The notes below the pieces were generated by a model, which made no database searches, was not told the origin of the DNA, and worked only from the letters and a program-made list of their open reading frames with translations. From Muscardinus avellanarius (taxonomy: Eukaryota; Chordata; Mammalia; Rodentia; Gliridae): 64,000 nucleotides of DNA. The translations under genes were made by a program, and so were the position numbers. Below are positions 12,350 to 49,815 of the stretch, piece after piece. The stretch spans positions 149,812,349 through 149,876,348 of the forward strand of contig OY726560.1 of assembly GCA_963383645.1 (NCBI GenBank). Direction: 5' to 3'. Position 1 is the first letter of the stretch, and each line of letters opens with the position of its first letter.

Positions 12350-12590
12350 AATCAGCATATTGTTTGCTCTATGTCAGGGTCTATTGGAAGTACTTTTATA
12401 TTTGTTAATTTCTTTAATCTTCACAACCCTACTAAAAGGGTATTGCTATTATCTCCATTTTTTCAGAATAACCTAAGATAAAGAGATTAAATAATCTGCC
12501 TGAGGTTGTACATCCCTAAATTGCAGAGCTGATATTCCAATCTGGAATGTCCCATAGTCCAGTGTTGATGGCTTCACTATTTTAGCACTT
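12350..12590 (-). mobile_element. MIR SINE, minus
   Basis: tttgctctatgtcagggtct, aatcttcacaaccctactaa, ttatctccattttttcagaa and taatctgcctgaggttgtac match reverse-complement MIR. Confidence 0.7.
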
Positions 12591-13230
12591 GCTGGTACAG
12601 CAAAATGCCCATCTGGCCCTTTTTCTTCATAGCTTTTTGCCATTTAAGAGCACAGCCATTTCAACCTTGTGTGCCCCAGAACCCCCTGGAGATTTGTTAC
12701 AAAACCTTTGGATCTAGGTCCTTGTGTTTGCATTTCCCAGGAGATGCTGGTCAGGAGCTCGCTTTGGGACCACTGTGATTTACCGTCTTCCCCACTAGAA
12801 CATGTGCCCAGGATCTTTGTTTGGTTCAGCACAGTTTCTTTAGTACTTGTTCAATGCCCAGTATATCGCAAGCCCTTGATACATATTTAAAGAATGAGGC
12901 AAAACATTAGGATGGGGTTATTTTTTCCAGATTCTGTGATCTGACCTTAGTTCTGGAATCCTGTGGTGCCATCCTGGTATTTGAAGATACCTGGGCAGTC
13001 CTCTTTGCCACAAGGCCACAAGAAAGAGGAACTGGGACACTGATCTTGACAAAGGCAGCCTGCTCCTGATGGAGCCACACAATATGCAAGGTTTTTGACT
13101 GTAAGAATTCTTGGAGCCACTTCTGGTAATATATGGATTTCACAAAAATGCCTTCTAAGGTGCAGAGAAACACCTGAGGACTTCAAGCTCTCCACTGCTA
13201 CGAATGGACTGTTAGGCCCATAGACTTGTC

Positions 13231-13255
13231 TTTTTTTTTTTTTTTTTTTTTTTTT
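13231..13255 (+). repeat. Poly(T) tract
   Basis: 25 T residues in otherwise unique sequence. It may be the tail of an unrecognised minus-strand retroposon. Confidence 0.9.
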
Positions 13256-13672
13256 AAGCACCGCTGGCAAGGAAGCAAGTACTAAGTGACGATTCCAATT
13301 GAGTTCTTTGATACAAAACTTTTCTTTGTGAAAATGGAAGTGGTTTCCACAGAGCCAGCCCACTTGGCAAGATAAGCATTATATGAATGGAATTCCTCAG
13401 CATTTGGGCAGTACGGTAAACCTCCCTATGGTTTCGGTAAGATAGGCATAAGTTTCCACATCTTTCCTTTTTTCCTATCCCAGTATCCCCATGTAGAAAG
13501 GAGGTGTTCCTCTAGGACAACACATCTTCGTTAGGATGCACTAACCACAGAGAAGTTTATTAACACACAAATTTCCAGGCTCAGCATCCCAGAGAGACCA
13601 TAGTGTTGACATTTTTAGCAAATGATTCTGCTTGCAGGTGGGCATCGATCACACTTAGAGAATTATTTGTGT

Positions 13673-13920
13673 CTTAGTCCACTTTTTGTTGCTGTTGAGG
13701 AGACCAGGAAATGTATAAAGCATTGTTTATTTCCAAGTCTAAGAACACAAACCGGTGAGACAAAACACATGTGCTTCTTATGAAGCCTTGAATGCTATTT
13801 TCAGGACCCACACCCATGACCTCCTCAAACTCCCACGGCTCTGCCTCCAAATGCCATAACTATAGGACTTTAGGGACTGTTTCCAATACACAAACTTTTA
13901 GAGAACATACAGCACACTGA
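13673..13920 (+). mobile_element. MaLR-type LTR remnant
   Basis: gtgtcttagtccactttttg, then tgacctcctcaaactccca and ctccaaatgccataa recall MaLR LTRs (MST/MLT1 group). It is degraded and shortened. Confidence 0.5.
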
Positions 13921-13934
13921 AATAAGGGGGAAAA

Positions 13935-14032
13935 GCAAAGGCCTGGATTCTAATCCTGGCCCTTTACCAGATGTACTGCTTTAGAATTTCCTCTCATAAA
14001 GTCTCCTAGTATCTCAGTTTCCTCATCTACAG

Positions 14033-14102
<70 letters not shown>

Positions 14103-14150
14103 TGACTGGCTTCCTTAGAGGGATGGTGCAAGAGTATCATATGGAAATAG
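13935..14150 (+). mobile_element. MIR split by an expanded TA repeat
   Basis: ggcctggattctaatcctgg and cagtttcctcatctacaga are MIR core. An A-run and about 25 TA units follow where MIR usually has its aaaatgggga-like stretch, then MIR-like sequence resumes. Confidence 0.65.
14049..14099 (+). repeat. (TA)n microsatellite
   Basis: About 25 TA units preceded by an A-run, inside a MIR. Confidence 0.98.
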
Positions 14151-14271
14151 TAAAAAAAAAAATTTAGGTTTTCAATCTGCTAAGCATTTATGAAGTATGT
14201 ATATGTAAGATTTCTACAGAAAGAACATAAACAAAAAATTCTCAAAATGTTTAAAAAAGTTTTAGTTGGAA

Positions 14272-14483
14272 CCAGGCATGGTACATGCTTGTAATCTCAG
14301 CTATTGGGAAGCTGAGCTAGCAAGATCACAGGTCCTCAGCCAGCCTCAGAAACTACTGAGGCCATCCACAACTTAGTTAAGACCATTTCAAAATAAAAGA
14401 ATATGGCTGGGGAGATAGCTCAGAAATAAAATGCTTCTGGGCTCCATCCCCAGTATACACATACCCACCCACCCCCACACACA
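14272..14483 (+). mobile_element. Diverged dimeric SINE
   Basis: B1-like left part accaggcatggtacatgc and ID-like right part ggctggggagatagctcag, with probable target duplications tttagttgga and tttcagttga. It has more substitutions than the young copies. Confidence 0.8.
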
Positions 14484-14489
14484 ATGTTT

Positions 14490-15670
14490 CAGTTGAACAA
14501 TATTTCCAAACCTTATGTTCCCAATCAGCCATGAATATTTATTAAAAAGATCAAGACTTCAAATAGTTTGACTGACCCGGGTGTGTATTTATCTTCATCC
14601 AGCTCTCCTTCCCATGTAAAATGCTGGCCTGCAATCCTGCACAAGGCTAACTGCAGGAGAAACGCTGCAGAGGTTTAAAACAAAGCAAAGCAGACAAAGA
14701 AGGCACAACTGGAGATTCAGCAGGTCAGCCTCAGTTGGGCTCAGAAGTGTATGCAACATACAAGGGTTTTGAGGATGTGATTTCTATTCCGAGGTCAAGA
14801 AAAACCTAGAGAAGCAAGAAAGCTCCAGATGAGCTTCAAATGGTTTCATTTGTTCAGGGAGTCAGTGGTCATAATTTTTATGATTTCAGATCCAGTGGGT
14901 TTCCATCTGGGCCAACTGGTCTAATCAATTTCTCACTGAATCATAACAGCCAGGTCGAGTGTGGCTTATTTAAAAGCTTCTGACTTCCAAGTTCATTACT
15001 GCATGATGCTTTTTCTAAACAGGTCTCTCCAGGATAGATCTCGGCAGTTACAGTGACCAGGACGGCTTGGCTAGGTGTGCCATACAAGCAGCTATTGATA
15101 GCAGGTGCCCAGATCCTCTCAAAGGTAGTCACACCCACCCACCAGTGCTGTCTTGGCTGCCAACAGTTCATAGCTGTTGGCCTTTCTGAAGAATCACCCC
15201 CCACTGGGGAGGTCTCCAGGCGAGAGGCCCCTTGCCCTAGGTACTGGCAGACTGATTCCAAGGTGGGAAGGCTGGTTCACACAGCTCTCCCCCATTCACC
15301 ACCCATACCCTGGTCAGCTATTTCCCGCCCTTGTTGGCTTCGCTCCCTCCCTTACAGGCTTTTCCTGAGTTTGAGGCCAGCCTCAGCAGTGTAGCTGCTT
15401 ATAAATCACTTTCACAAGAGAACTGAGGGAAACCCACTTTAGACACCATCCAATGTAATCCTGGCTTGGATGTTTGATTAGGCCACAATCCCCATCGGAC
15501 ACTACTAGCAGCCACCTCTGAACTGGTCCTTCTCTTGCCTGACAACTCGGCGACATGTTGCTGTTGACATGCCACCTTTTAAAACCTTTCTCCTCATCTC
15601 ATCTTCTGCACAACCTTCTCTTCTGACTTCAAGGTCTTTAAAAAACACAATGATCTACTTGACATTTCCA
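14490..15670. other. Unassigned intergenic sequence
   Basis: No recognised gene or repeat. Two antiparallel open frames of about 110 codons overlap at 14941-15394, with no flanking splice signals or known protein similarity. Confidence 0.45.
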
Positions 15671-15684
15671 GGACATTCCCCGGT

Positions 15685-15893
15685 ATGTATGTATGATTTT
15701 TGTGGTACTGTGGATTGAACTCAGAGGCATTCTACCTCCAAGCTACATCCTCAACCATTTTTATGTTTTGTTTAGAAACGGGGTCTCACTAGGTTGCTAG
15801 GTGTCTCGCTACACTGCTGAGGCTGGCCTCAAACCTGTGATCCTCCTGTGTCCGCCTCCCAAGTACTGGAAGTACAGGCATGTAACCATGCCC
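15685..15893 (-). mobile_element. Dimeric SINE, minus orientation
   Basis: Reads as the reverse complement of the dimer: the ID part (tggtactgtggattgaactc) comes first, then aaacggggtctcactagg and ctcccaagtactgg. Flanks attccccggta and ttccccaggta are a likely target duplication. Confidence 0.8.
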
Positions 15894-15894
15894 A

Positions 15895-18660
15895 GTTCCC
15901 CAGGTACTTTGGCATACAAAGTCTAAGTCTAACCTACTTTACTGACTAAATTAATGTGACCCTGCTCACAGTCAAAAGCCCGCTCTCCTGCCACCTTCCC
16001 GGTCACAGCTCCATCCGTCCACAGGCACCAACCCTCCCTGCGCAGGTCCATGCCCCAGCGGCGGGCTGTCTACACAGCTGTGAGCCGGTTCCAGCCAACT
16101 CTGCGGCTGCATAGCCTCCCGCCGTCACATTCCTGTGCTGACCCCGCTGTGCCTCACGCATGTCACTCAGGCTGAGCACCGCGTCTGCCTCCCTGGGCAC
16201 GCAACTCCACCTCAGCGCACACCGCAGGGGCACCGTGCACATCACATGGTAACATGAGGGGCTATTTTGACTCAGCTCTGTCAACACATCTGAGTAAATC
16301 TGACTATGTCAAATCACAGAGAGCAGTTGATGCTACTTAACCTCAGAAAAACTTAAACTTACTACTTCAAGGTCACGTGTGAGTGAGGCAATGTGGCAGA
16401 CACTGCTATCTGCTATAGTTTATTTCTTCTTACTGGAAACAGCCCGTCTACATATCCCAGCCTCCCCTGCAGTGAAGTGTGGTGCCGTAATGATGTCCTG
16501 AGCAGTGCAAGTAGCAGAAGTCCCAATGATCCCCACCAGTGCTCCTTTCCCTTCCAGTGACCAAGGTGATGGCACTCAGCATTACTGGGAAAGAGGAAGG
16601 AGAGTCTTCAGCCTTGGCCTCTGAATGACTGAACGGAGCAGAGGCCATCCTCCTTTGTCCCACGAGCAGAAACAAACGTCTACCATGCCGAGTCATTATA
16701 TTCTGGGGGCACATTTACAGCAAGAGCTAGCAATACCCCACAGGGGCAGGCACTGTGACACAATCTTTCTACAAAAGGACAGGGTGATACAGTCTAAGGA
16801 AAGCTCTAAGCTTAGTTACTACCTAGTGTACAGAACAGACGGTTGCATTCGTCCCTGAGTCACGCTCCAGCAAATGATCAAGGTGAGTCAACCCACCCAC
16901 TCTAAAACAGGCACACAGGACTCGGTCACTAGGCTGGAGAGCAACGGCAGCAGGCTGACCGGCCAGGATACTTAGCATCCTGTATATGCCCAGGTAATTA
17001 ACAGTTTTATGCCTTGATTACTTATGTGTAGGTTATTTCTTTGTGTTTAGCAAAGAAAGTCACCAATTTTCTAATAACCCATCTAAAAACCAAGTTGTCC
17101 AGAATTTGGCATATATATATTTCCCACTAGACTGCTTATTCATCTTAGTGTATCAGAGTTAATCAACATCTGCCATAAGTAAGTGTTTAGTAAATGCTTC
17201 TCAGAAACTAGAGGGAGGAATTCAAAGAAACTCAAAGCTTCGTTGTTTGTTTGATGATTTCTTGTGACATTCACAATGACTTCTGCTAGCATCACCCACC
17301 TTAACAAATGAAAACACTTTTTTTCCTGGGCAGTCATAATTGTATGCTATCCATCAAACAATAAAACTTTGATCGCTGAGACACATTCAGCCTGAAGATG
17401 AAGTGATATATTAACTTCTTGATCAAATGCCAGAACTTACAGATGAATATGAAACAGACATCAATAATTACAGCTTGTACTGTAGCTGTTGGTTTGTAAC
17501 GCTCTGGGTTCAATGAACAAGTAATGACTGGACAGACACACCCTTCAGAAATGAGAAGTGGGAAAAGATTACCTCATTTCATACCTGTCACCTAGCAGCC
17601 CCCCTGCAGCAATTCAGCGCCAGGCAGCCCGCAAGCCAAGGAGGCGGCACAAATGCAGCTGCCAGGCGGTGCCAGGGAAGTGGCCCAGACGCACCCGGCA
17701 GAGGAGTGGCAGGAGCAGGGGCTTCCTGGGCCACTGCCCTCCCTCCTTTCATTCCTGGGTACTGTTTTCCTTAGGAAATCTGATCTGGATACAGAAGGCA
17801 TAGCATATAACTAAAAGTCAATTTCTTGAAAATGCCATCTCACTTAGAAAACTGTTATGCTTTTTCTACCTGATTGAGAAAGGGATTACTAACAGCAATA
17901 AAAATATACTTATGCCTCAGCTAACCTTGACTTCACCAGCAGATCTAAAAACAGTGTAGTGCACGGCGCTGCAACACGGGCCTCGCCAGAGCCTGTGCTG
18001 CGTCCTAAGGATCAAAATCACCACAGCCGGGGCGGCCAGCAGCTCTGCGGAAGGCGCGCTGTGCTTGCAGACATTATGGCCAAGCGAGTCCCCACCTCTT
18101 GAGTGACACTCACCAGGGAGCGGGACGCGGTGCGCAAGGGCAACACCCCTCATTCCAGCACCGGGGCAAAACAGCGTGGCGCCCGAGGTGCCCCATGGCC
18201 GCAGACCTCACACATGCTGTCCCTTCTTTACAGAAGTCAAGAACACCCCCACCCCCAGTACGTCGCTGCCAATTACAGCCACAACACTCACAGATGTGTG
18301 CAGAGGTTTTCCTTTAAGGTCGAGTAGTGTGGAAGGAAAATAAAATAATCAAGACTAGAGAATGCTGTTCTGTTCATTTTTATCAAAGTCTACAGGGCAC
18401 ATGAACCTCAAAAATGGAACACAGGTCTCAGCCTCAATACCCAAGGCCAAGAACATGTCCCTGTCTTATGTCTCTTGATAGTTCACTGAAACTAACACAT
18501 ATTCTACTTTCTAGCATAAAGGCTCTTACTTATTTAAATTTAAAAACCTACAAAGATGTTCTGATTACTTTGTAATCAAAGTATTTGAAATGTGTGCTAT
18601 GAGTTTACAAAGATGTTGAGCTTTCAAAATACTTTCAGATTGGTTGCCAGGTTGTTAAAA
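15895..18660. other. Intergenic stretch with CpG-rich patches
   Basis: Three GC- and CpG-richer patches (about 15970-16230, 17600-17720, 17955-18200) alternate with AT-rich DNA. No exon or transposon recognised in them. They lie 4-6 kb beyond the FAM204A stop. Confidence 0.45.
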
Positions 18661-18670
18661 GGCACTAATG

Positions 18671-18863
18671 GCCGGGCGTGGTGGCGCATGCTTGAAATCC
18701 CCGCGCTTGGGAGGCAGAGACAGGAGGATCACGCAGGTTCGAAGCCAGCCGTGCTGGCTTATGAGACCGTTTCCAAATAAAAATGTAAAAATAGGTCTGG
18801 GAGTGTAGCCTGGAGGTAAAGGGCTTCCAGGAACCCCAGTACCATAAAAATAAATAAATAAAT
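18671..18863 (+). mobile_element. Dimeric SINE, second subfamily
   Basis: Differs from the main family by diagnostic stretches gaaatccccgcgcttgggag and ataggtctgggagtgtagc. Target duplications are aaaaggcactaatg (18657-18670) and aaaaggcactgatg (18864-18877). The tail contains a TAAA microsatellite. The same variants recur at 39651-39841. Confidence 0.88.
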
Positions 18864-18879
18864 AAAAGGCACTGATGCC

Positions 18880-20880
18880 ACAAACACCAATCTAAGTTGG
18901 GTTTTGGAAAAAGATTTTCCTGTACATATTTTGTCCAAATATTACCATTTGTTTCATGAAAGTCAGAGCTAAGACTTTAGTAGAGTGTAAATTTTAAGCC
19001 AATGAATAAACAGTTGGCTTGAAAAAATATTAAACTGACATGTAAAGCATCTGTAACCCTGCCAGAGACTAAAAATAAAAATGACTTCTGCTAACACAGA
19101 AAACCTTGAATTGCCTCAGGTGGTTCTGAATTTAAAGTTAATTTTCTAAAATGGGACCTGGTAAAACATCAGCCTGTTTCTCCAAACCCTATTATCTCTT
19201 AAAAATAATACACAACTGGCATCTTATTTAAACATTAGCCTTATACATGTTTTTGATTAGTAAATATGCATTTTTAAAAATGTAATAATCTTCACCCAAC
19301 AAATGAGAATTTCAACATTTTGCGAGTTAACTCTCTAGTTTAAGAAATCCTTATCAGTTAATAATAAGCTGAGTATTTAAGTATTTAAAAGATAACATTT
19401 TAGACAAAAAGCATAAAGAAAATCAGTAGAAGTTCTAAATGGTTAACTGAATTTTAGATACATTTTATTCCTGTCACCGGCCTGCCCCTCCCTTATCTGT
19501 CTGTTCCCCCAAATAAGTTTAAAATATGGAGTCTGAGATTTACGATCAGTTGCAGAAACCTGTTTAACTACTGATTTACAGTCTTGGCTGAGGTATTTAA
19601 CTCTGTCATCAGGACTAATTATAGCAAGCCTGAGATTATATATTCAAACGCTCCCTTTGGTGAAGGAAATAGAATGTTCTACTGAAAACCAGAAATATCC
19701 TAAGGGCTCCTAAACAAGAATGCACAACCAACTCTACTCCTGAGAATCAGTGCTGCAAAGCTCCCAATTACTGTTCTTTAGTAGGCTATTTTAGCCTAAA
19801 GTACTTACACAATAAATCACAGTTACATTAATGCTGTACTGATGGCCTAAAACATATTAATCTCAGTTAACAGTAACTGACATTTACATTACTAACCTAA
19901 TTCAAGCACTCTGGTAGCAGTAAATGCACATGTTGAAGCTTCAGGAACTGAAGTTATTACTGATCTGAAAAGGATCCTTATTCCAGAGTGATCAGAAAGG
20001 AGAAGACAAATGACTCTATCCCTTGGGCAATGTAGGTACTCTAGGAATAATGCTCCTATTTTATTACTTTAATGAGTAAAGTGTCTAATTTGTGTTGAGC
20101 TGATCAAACAAAATTGGTTCCAAATAAGGTGCCAGTAGGGCCAACCTGAAATCCCAGTTCTTTCCTCTCTCCCCAATCCTTCCCTCCCGCCCACTCTTCA
20201 CCTATCCCAGTGTACATTGCAGCTTTTCAAAACCCACATCTCAGAAGAGTAGGGACTTAGGAGATGTGGCTTCCGTCAGCAGGCCGGTCCCCTCCTGCAC
20301 CTGACCCCGCCACACTGCACACCCCTTGGTAAAAGTGCTCCAAGAGCACCCTGGGTAGGGACTGAGGGTGGAAGGGCTTGGTGGCTGGACTTCAGGTCGG
20401 AGGCTCTCATATCCCACTGTAAAGGAGGTCAACCTGACAAAGCCCCAGCAGAAGAGAGTTCAGAGGTGTTCAGAGGGGCCACCTCACATCAAAGGAAGTA
20501 CGTACGGGGAAAAGAAAAACGGGGCAGAGGCCTAAGGGAAACGCCTCTCTGGAGCCCACCTAGGAGAAGGACTATCCCACGCACTTGCTCAAAGACAGAA
20601 GCAGCACACTGTGTGTTGGACAGTTCCCCAACAATGGGTTTTTAGAGAACATCTGTCTCACATGCCTGTTTGAGGATAACATTTGTCACTGTTTCAGATA
20701 AAGAATCAGTGCACTATGGATTGAAAAGGTTCCTATACTGTAACTTCGTATTGACCCACTAGGAGTCTGACATGTAATGCTGTGGGTAAATAGTACAAAC
20801 AGGATAATAATTAAAAATGGAACATGGGATATTAAGTAATCAAACACAATATTTGGTCAGGATACCTTCTCATGATAGTA
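18880..20880. other. Unassigned, mostly repeat-free sequence
   Basis: AT-rich and without recognisable transposons except at its ends. The part at 19480-19900 has a non-repetitive, motif-like texture (paired gttaac and taatta cores) that could reflect conserved non-coding DNA, but nothing firm can be claimed. Confidence 0.35.

Positions 20881-20883
<3 letters not shown>

Positions 20884-20927
<44 letters not shown>
20884..20927 (+). repeat. (AT)n microsatellite
   Basis: 22 AT units, about 60 bp upstream of the SINE at 20989. Confidence 0.98.
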
Positions 20928-20931
<4 letters not shown>

Positions 20932-20988
20932 CTCCTAAATCTTGCTTTCTTTACACTGGCTTTTCTCACCAAAAGATAAGAATTTTGG

Positions 20989-21189
20989 CCGGGCATGGTG
21001 GCGCACGCTTGTAATCCCAGCATTCGGGAGGCTGAGACCTGGAGGATCGCGGTTTGTGGACAGCCTCAGCTACTTAGTGAGACCAGGTTTCAAAATAAAG
21101 AATAAAAAATAGGGCAGGGGGTGTAGCTCCAAAGTCAAATGCCCCTGGGTTCCATCCTCAGACCCGCAAAAAAAAAAAAAAAAAAAAAA
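20989..21189 (+). mobile_element. Dimeric B1/ID-type SINE
   Basis: Main young subfamily with the gggcagggggtgtagctc right half and a poly(A) tail. Perfect target duplication aagaattttgg at 20978-20988 and 21190-21200. Confidence 0.9.
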
Positions 21190-21200
21190 AAGAATTTTGG

Positions 21201-22259
21201 ACATCTAAGTAAAAATTATCCCCTTATTCCAGAACATAGGAAAAATTAAATGTATCACCATAAACTAATAAAATGTTGTTTCTATTTATAATATAGCACC
21301 CGACTGTGGCCTCGCTTACCAGCCTGTCATAGGATTTCTTAAAGCCCCTTCCCACTGGGACCATGAAACACGCATCTAATGAAAACTATGTCCTGTGGTC
21401 CCATTCTTCTCTTATCCTCATTAATTCATTCAATCTTTTGAGGCATAATGGGGAGGAGAGTAAAAACAAGCCAGTTCTTTAATGATTCAAAGTTATATTA
21501 TCTTGAGTCATAATGGCCTGTTTAATATAATTATACCACATTCTCTTCTATGAACCATCTCATAATTTAAAGAATGACATAGCCTAGAAATATTTAGGAA
21601 GATGTTTCTGGGCAGAGCTGAATTTAAATTGTCCTCCAAACGCTACATTCTGTCCCTTTTCCACTGTAATTACTTCAACTGAAGGTACATAAAAATTAAC
21701 CAATTCTTTTTAGAATGACTATATCAACTCTATATCAACTCTATGATCTCCAATAAAGAATCAATAATTGTTTTTATAGTAGTAATGTAATTACAGTCAT
21801 TTGGAAAGGTGGTATCAATTGAGGCTATTTTGTACTTATGACTGATCCATTATAAACAAAAACCAATCTTAAAAACACAATTCCAGAAAAAGTGTAGTTA
21901 TGCCAAAAACAGATAAGAAAGTACAAGGACCTCACTGGCTATGCTATACCAAACACATGAAAGCAAAATTGATTTTATACTGCAGGTCTATACAAATAAA
22001 TAAATAAAGCCTATCCTTTTTCCTATATATATGCTTAGATGTCTCACAGAAATAAGAAAATGTTTCATATTTCATTCACTTCAATAGAATGAACTCTTAA
22101 GAAAAAGATGAAAAGAGCTGATAATCGACTCCCAAGTTTTATGCTTATTTTTTCCTACTTCTATCAATTTCTTGAGACATTTATCCTAAGCAGGAAAATC
22201 TTTTCAGTTAATTGACACCACGAATCAAGTCTGTAAGTGTCTTGAAGAACTCTGCCAAA
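21201..22259 (-). other. Downstream of the FAM204A stop; includes its 3' UTR
   Basis: The 3' UTR must begin at 22259 on the minus strand. Its end is not visible because no canonical polyadenylation hexamer stands out nearby. The rest is AT-rich sequence with no recognised repeat. Confidence 0.5.
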
Positions 22260-47293
<25,034 letters not shown>

Positions 47294-48294
47294 CTAAAAT
47301 CTTCACTTGTTTAAAAAGTTTAAAAACACTTTAAGCAAGTTTGTTTCAACATACATGTATAAATAAAGAAAACAGAACCTTGATTCTCTAACATATGGAT
47401 ATTTTTTTCTTAAAAAAAGAACCTCAGTGAAACAGTCAGTACTCAAGAATGTTAAAAGCCTAACAATATACTGTGCAGGCAATTTAAGAATTAAAATACT
47501 ATATTTCAACCTATACCAATTAGAGTAAAATAAAGACGGATGCTTCATCTATATCTGAATGTATTAAACTTTCATGGGGCTTTTTATCTAAGGAGCAGGG
47601 AAACAATTACTTAAAGAAACTTTTAAGCTGATAAAGCAGTCTGAAGAGAACATGGTAGTAAAAAGCATATCCTAGTTTTAAGTTTCGTACTGTTTGCTAA
47701 GATGATACTAAAGTATATATTCTAATATTCTAACAGTTTAACAAAAGCATACAGCTTTACTGAGTGACAATACTATATTTGGGAAATTAATTTTAAAGTT
47801 CAGAATATTTAGCACTAACTATGGCAGCCCACTGGTAATGAAGATCTTGCTAAGTTTAATTAACATGATTTAAAAAATCAGAGTTGTAATCATTTGCTAA
47901 AATTATGGTAACTGGGTATATTTTCATTTTGGTCTCCATGGCAAGTCTATTTTTGCAAACATACTGAATCAAAACCAGTTTGTTGAAAAGATGTCTAAAA
48001 TGAAGAAGTTGGTTGTACTGCTCAAGACTATCAATCGAAAGGAATGAAATGGAAGGGCAGAAATCTTTTTTTCATAAGGTATTCTGTCCCAAACTGCAAT
48101 TAATCTAGTAATAAAACCATGCACATTCTACCTGAGCCAAAGACATCAGGGGATTTCTACATTAACCTCAATAATAGTATTTTCCTTCCTCTTCAGGACC
48201 TGACCTCCTTCTGGGTCCAAAGAATCATCTGATTCTTTGTGGTTTGGTTCCACCTCATCACTTGCTAGTTCTCTGAAAATCACTAAAATATTCT

Positions 48295-48560
48295 CTTGGC
48301 TTTTGAAAGTGAAAGGACTCAAGCATCTAACTGCTCCAAATGGAATCCTGACTCTGCCACCCACTAAGTGGTATGAGAAAATCATTTACCATCTCTGACC
48401 CTCCATTTCCTTATCTGCAACACAGGGTAATTATACTGCTTATGAGGGTTATTCTGAGGATTAAAGGAGATAAACCACTCAACAGAGTATTTACGAGGTT
48501 CTAGGTTAAGTTCCTTTTGCTATTATTATTGATGTGGCCATGTATTGCATCTTTATTATT
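48295..48560 (+). mobile_element. MIR SINE
   Basis: Clear match: aatcctgactctgccaccca, ctgaccctccatttccttat, gagggttattctgaggatta, agtatttacgaggttctagg, with an ATT-rich end. It lies in FAM204A intron 1. Confidence 0.78.
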
Positions 48561-49279
48561 ATTATAGGTGGCAGAATTCATAAAACACTTGAAGTTCCTA
48601 ATACTCATGGTGCATTCACCCAATTGATGCAAATCATTTATTTCCCTGACAGTCTGACATGAAGTTTCTATTTTTTAAAAAATAACATTTGGTTTGCTGA
48701 ATGGAGCATTAAAATAAGAGGCAAATTACCAGGAAGATAACAGAGCTCAAGCTTCAAGGTTCCCCATTTGCAAAGGTCCTTCCAAAGCACTATAGTTAAA
48801 TTTATATTTATAATTTGCATTCCTTTTTTTTTAAAAAAAAAGCAGAAACCCCAAATTATGTAAGCTGTGGGCCCCTTAAGACCTGGATCCATCCCTCAAC
48901 CCAGCATGTAGATGCTAAATATTGAGATAAAGCTACTCTTGAGATATTTTGATAGTACAAAGGAAGTCATGCAAAACATGCCAATATTGGAAAATGATTG
49001 TTATGTTAAAAAATATTTCTACTGTTGTGAGGATCAAGGGAAGGGAAGCAGTAACTAAGCCCTAGCATAGTTTTGCCACTGGCATAAAATATTCATATAG
49101 GGGCAGTTTAAAAAATCAGATTTCGATTTCTTAGCATCAGTAGGATCTATATTGGAAAACACGGAGATTTTTCTGTTTTTCTTTTGTTTTTCTGTCCACT
49201 TACACACTCAGTATGTGCCAGGCACTCTTCAAGACCTTGAAAATACAAGTACACAAAACAAGCAAAAATCCCAAACCTC

Positions 49280-49767
49280 ATGACCGACATCTACATACGT
49301 GGCAAGTTTCTACAGATCGATCAGCAGCCAAGCGTCACTCAGCATGGCTCATGGATGGCACGTGTCTCCCGGAGGAAGAGTGGTGAGGTCTCCCACTAAA
49401 CTACTACTGCGTGACACTCTATGATCAAGCACCCAAATGTGGCCCCAGGGAGCAGGCTTGGTTGCCCTAAAGAGTACATGCTTTTCCTCACCAGCCATCA
49501 AGTAATTAGCCATTATTTTATGGCTTTCGGATTTCTCAAATGATTTTTAGCTCCCACTAATGTGGCATTAAAAACTAACTGTCCTCACTCTGATATCTGC
49601 CATAATTTACTATACCCCCCAAAATAGGAAAATAACTTTTAAAAATTGAAATCTATCCCCAAATCCTTATAATAAGGCAAAATTCAAATAAGCAATGTTT
49701 TGGAACTTGGTTCTTAAAAATCTTTAAGGTTACATTCCATTTTTTCTGTACCTGATAAACAAAAATG

Positions 49768-49815
<48 letters not shown>

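Noticed and set aside
12947..13363. 138-codon minus-strand open frame
   Set aside because: Contains a Lys run translated from the poly(T) tract; no similarity to a known protein and no gene context.
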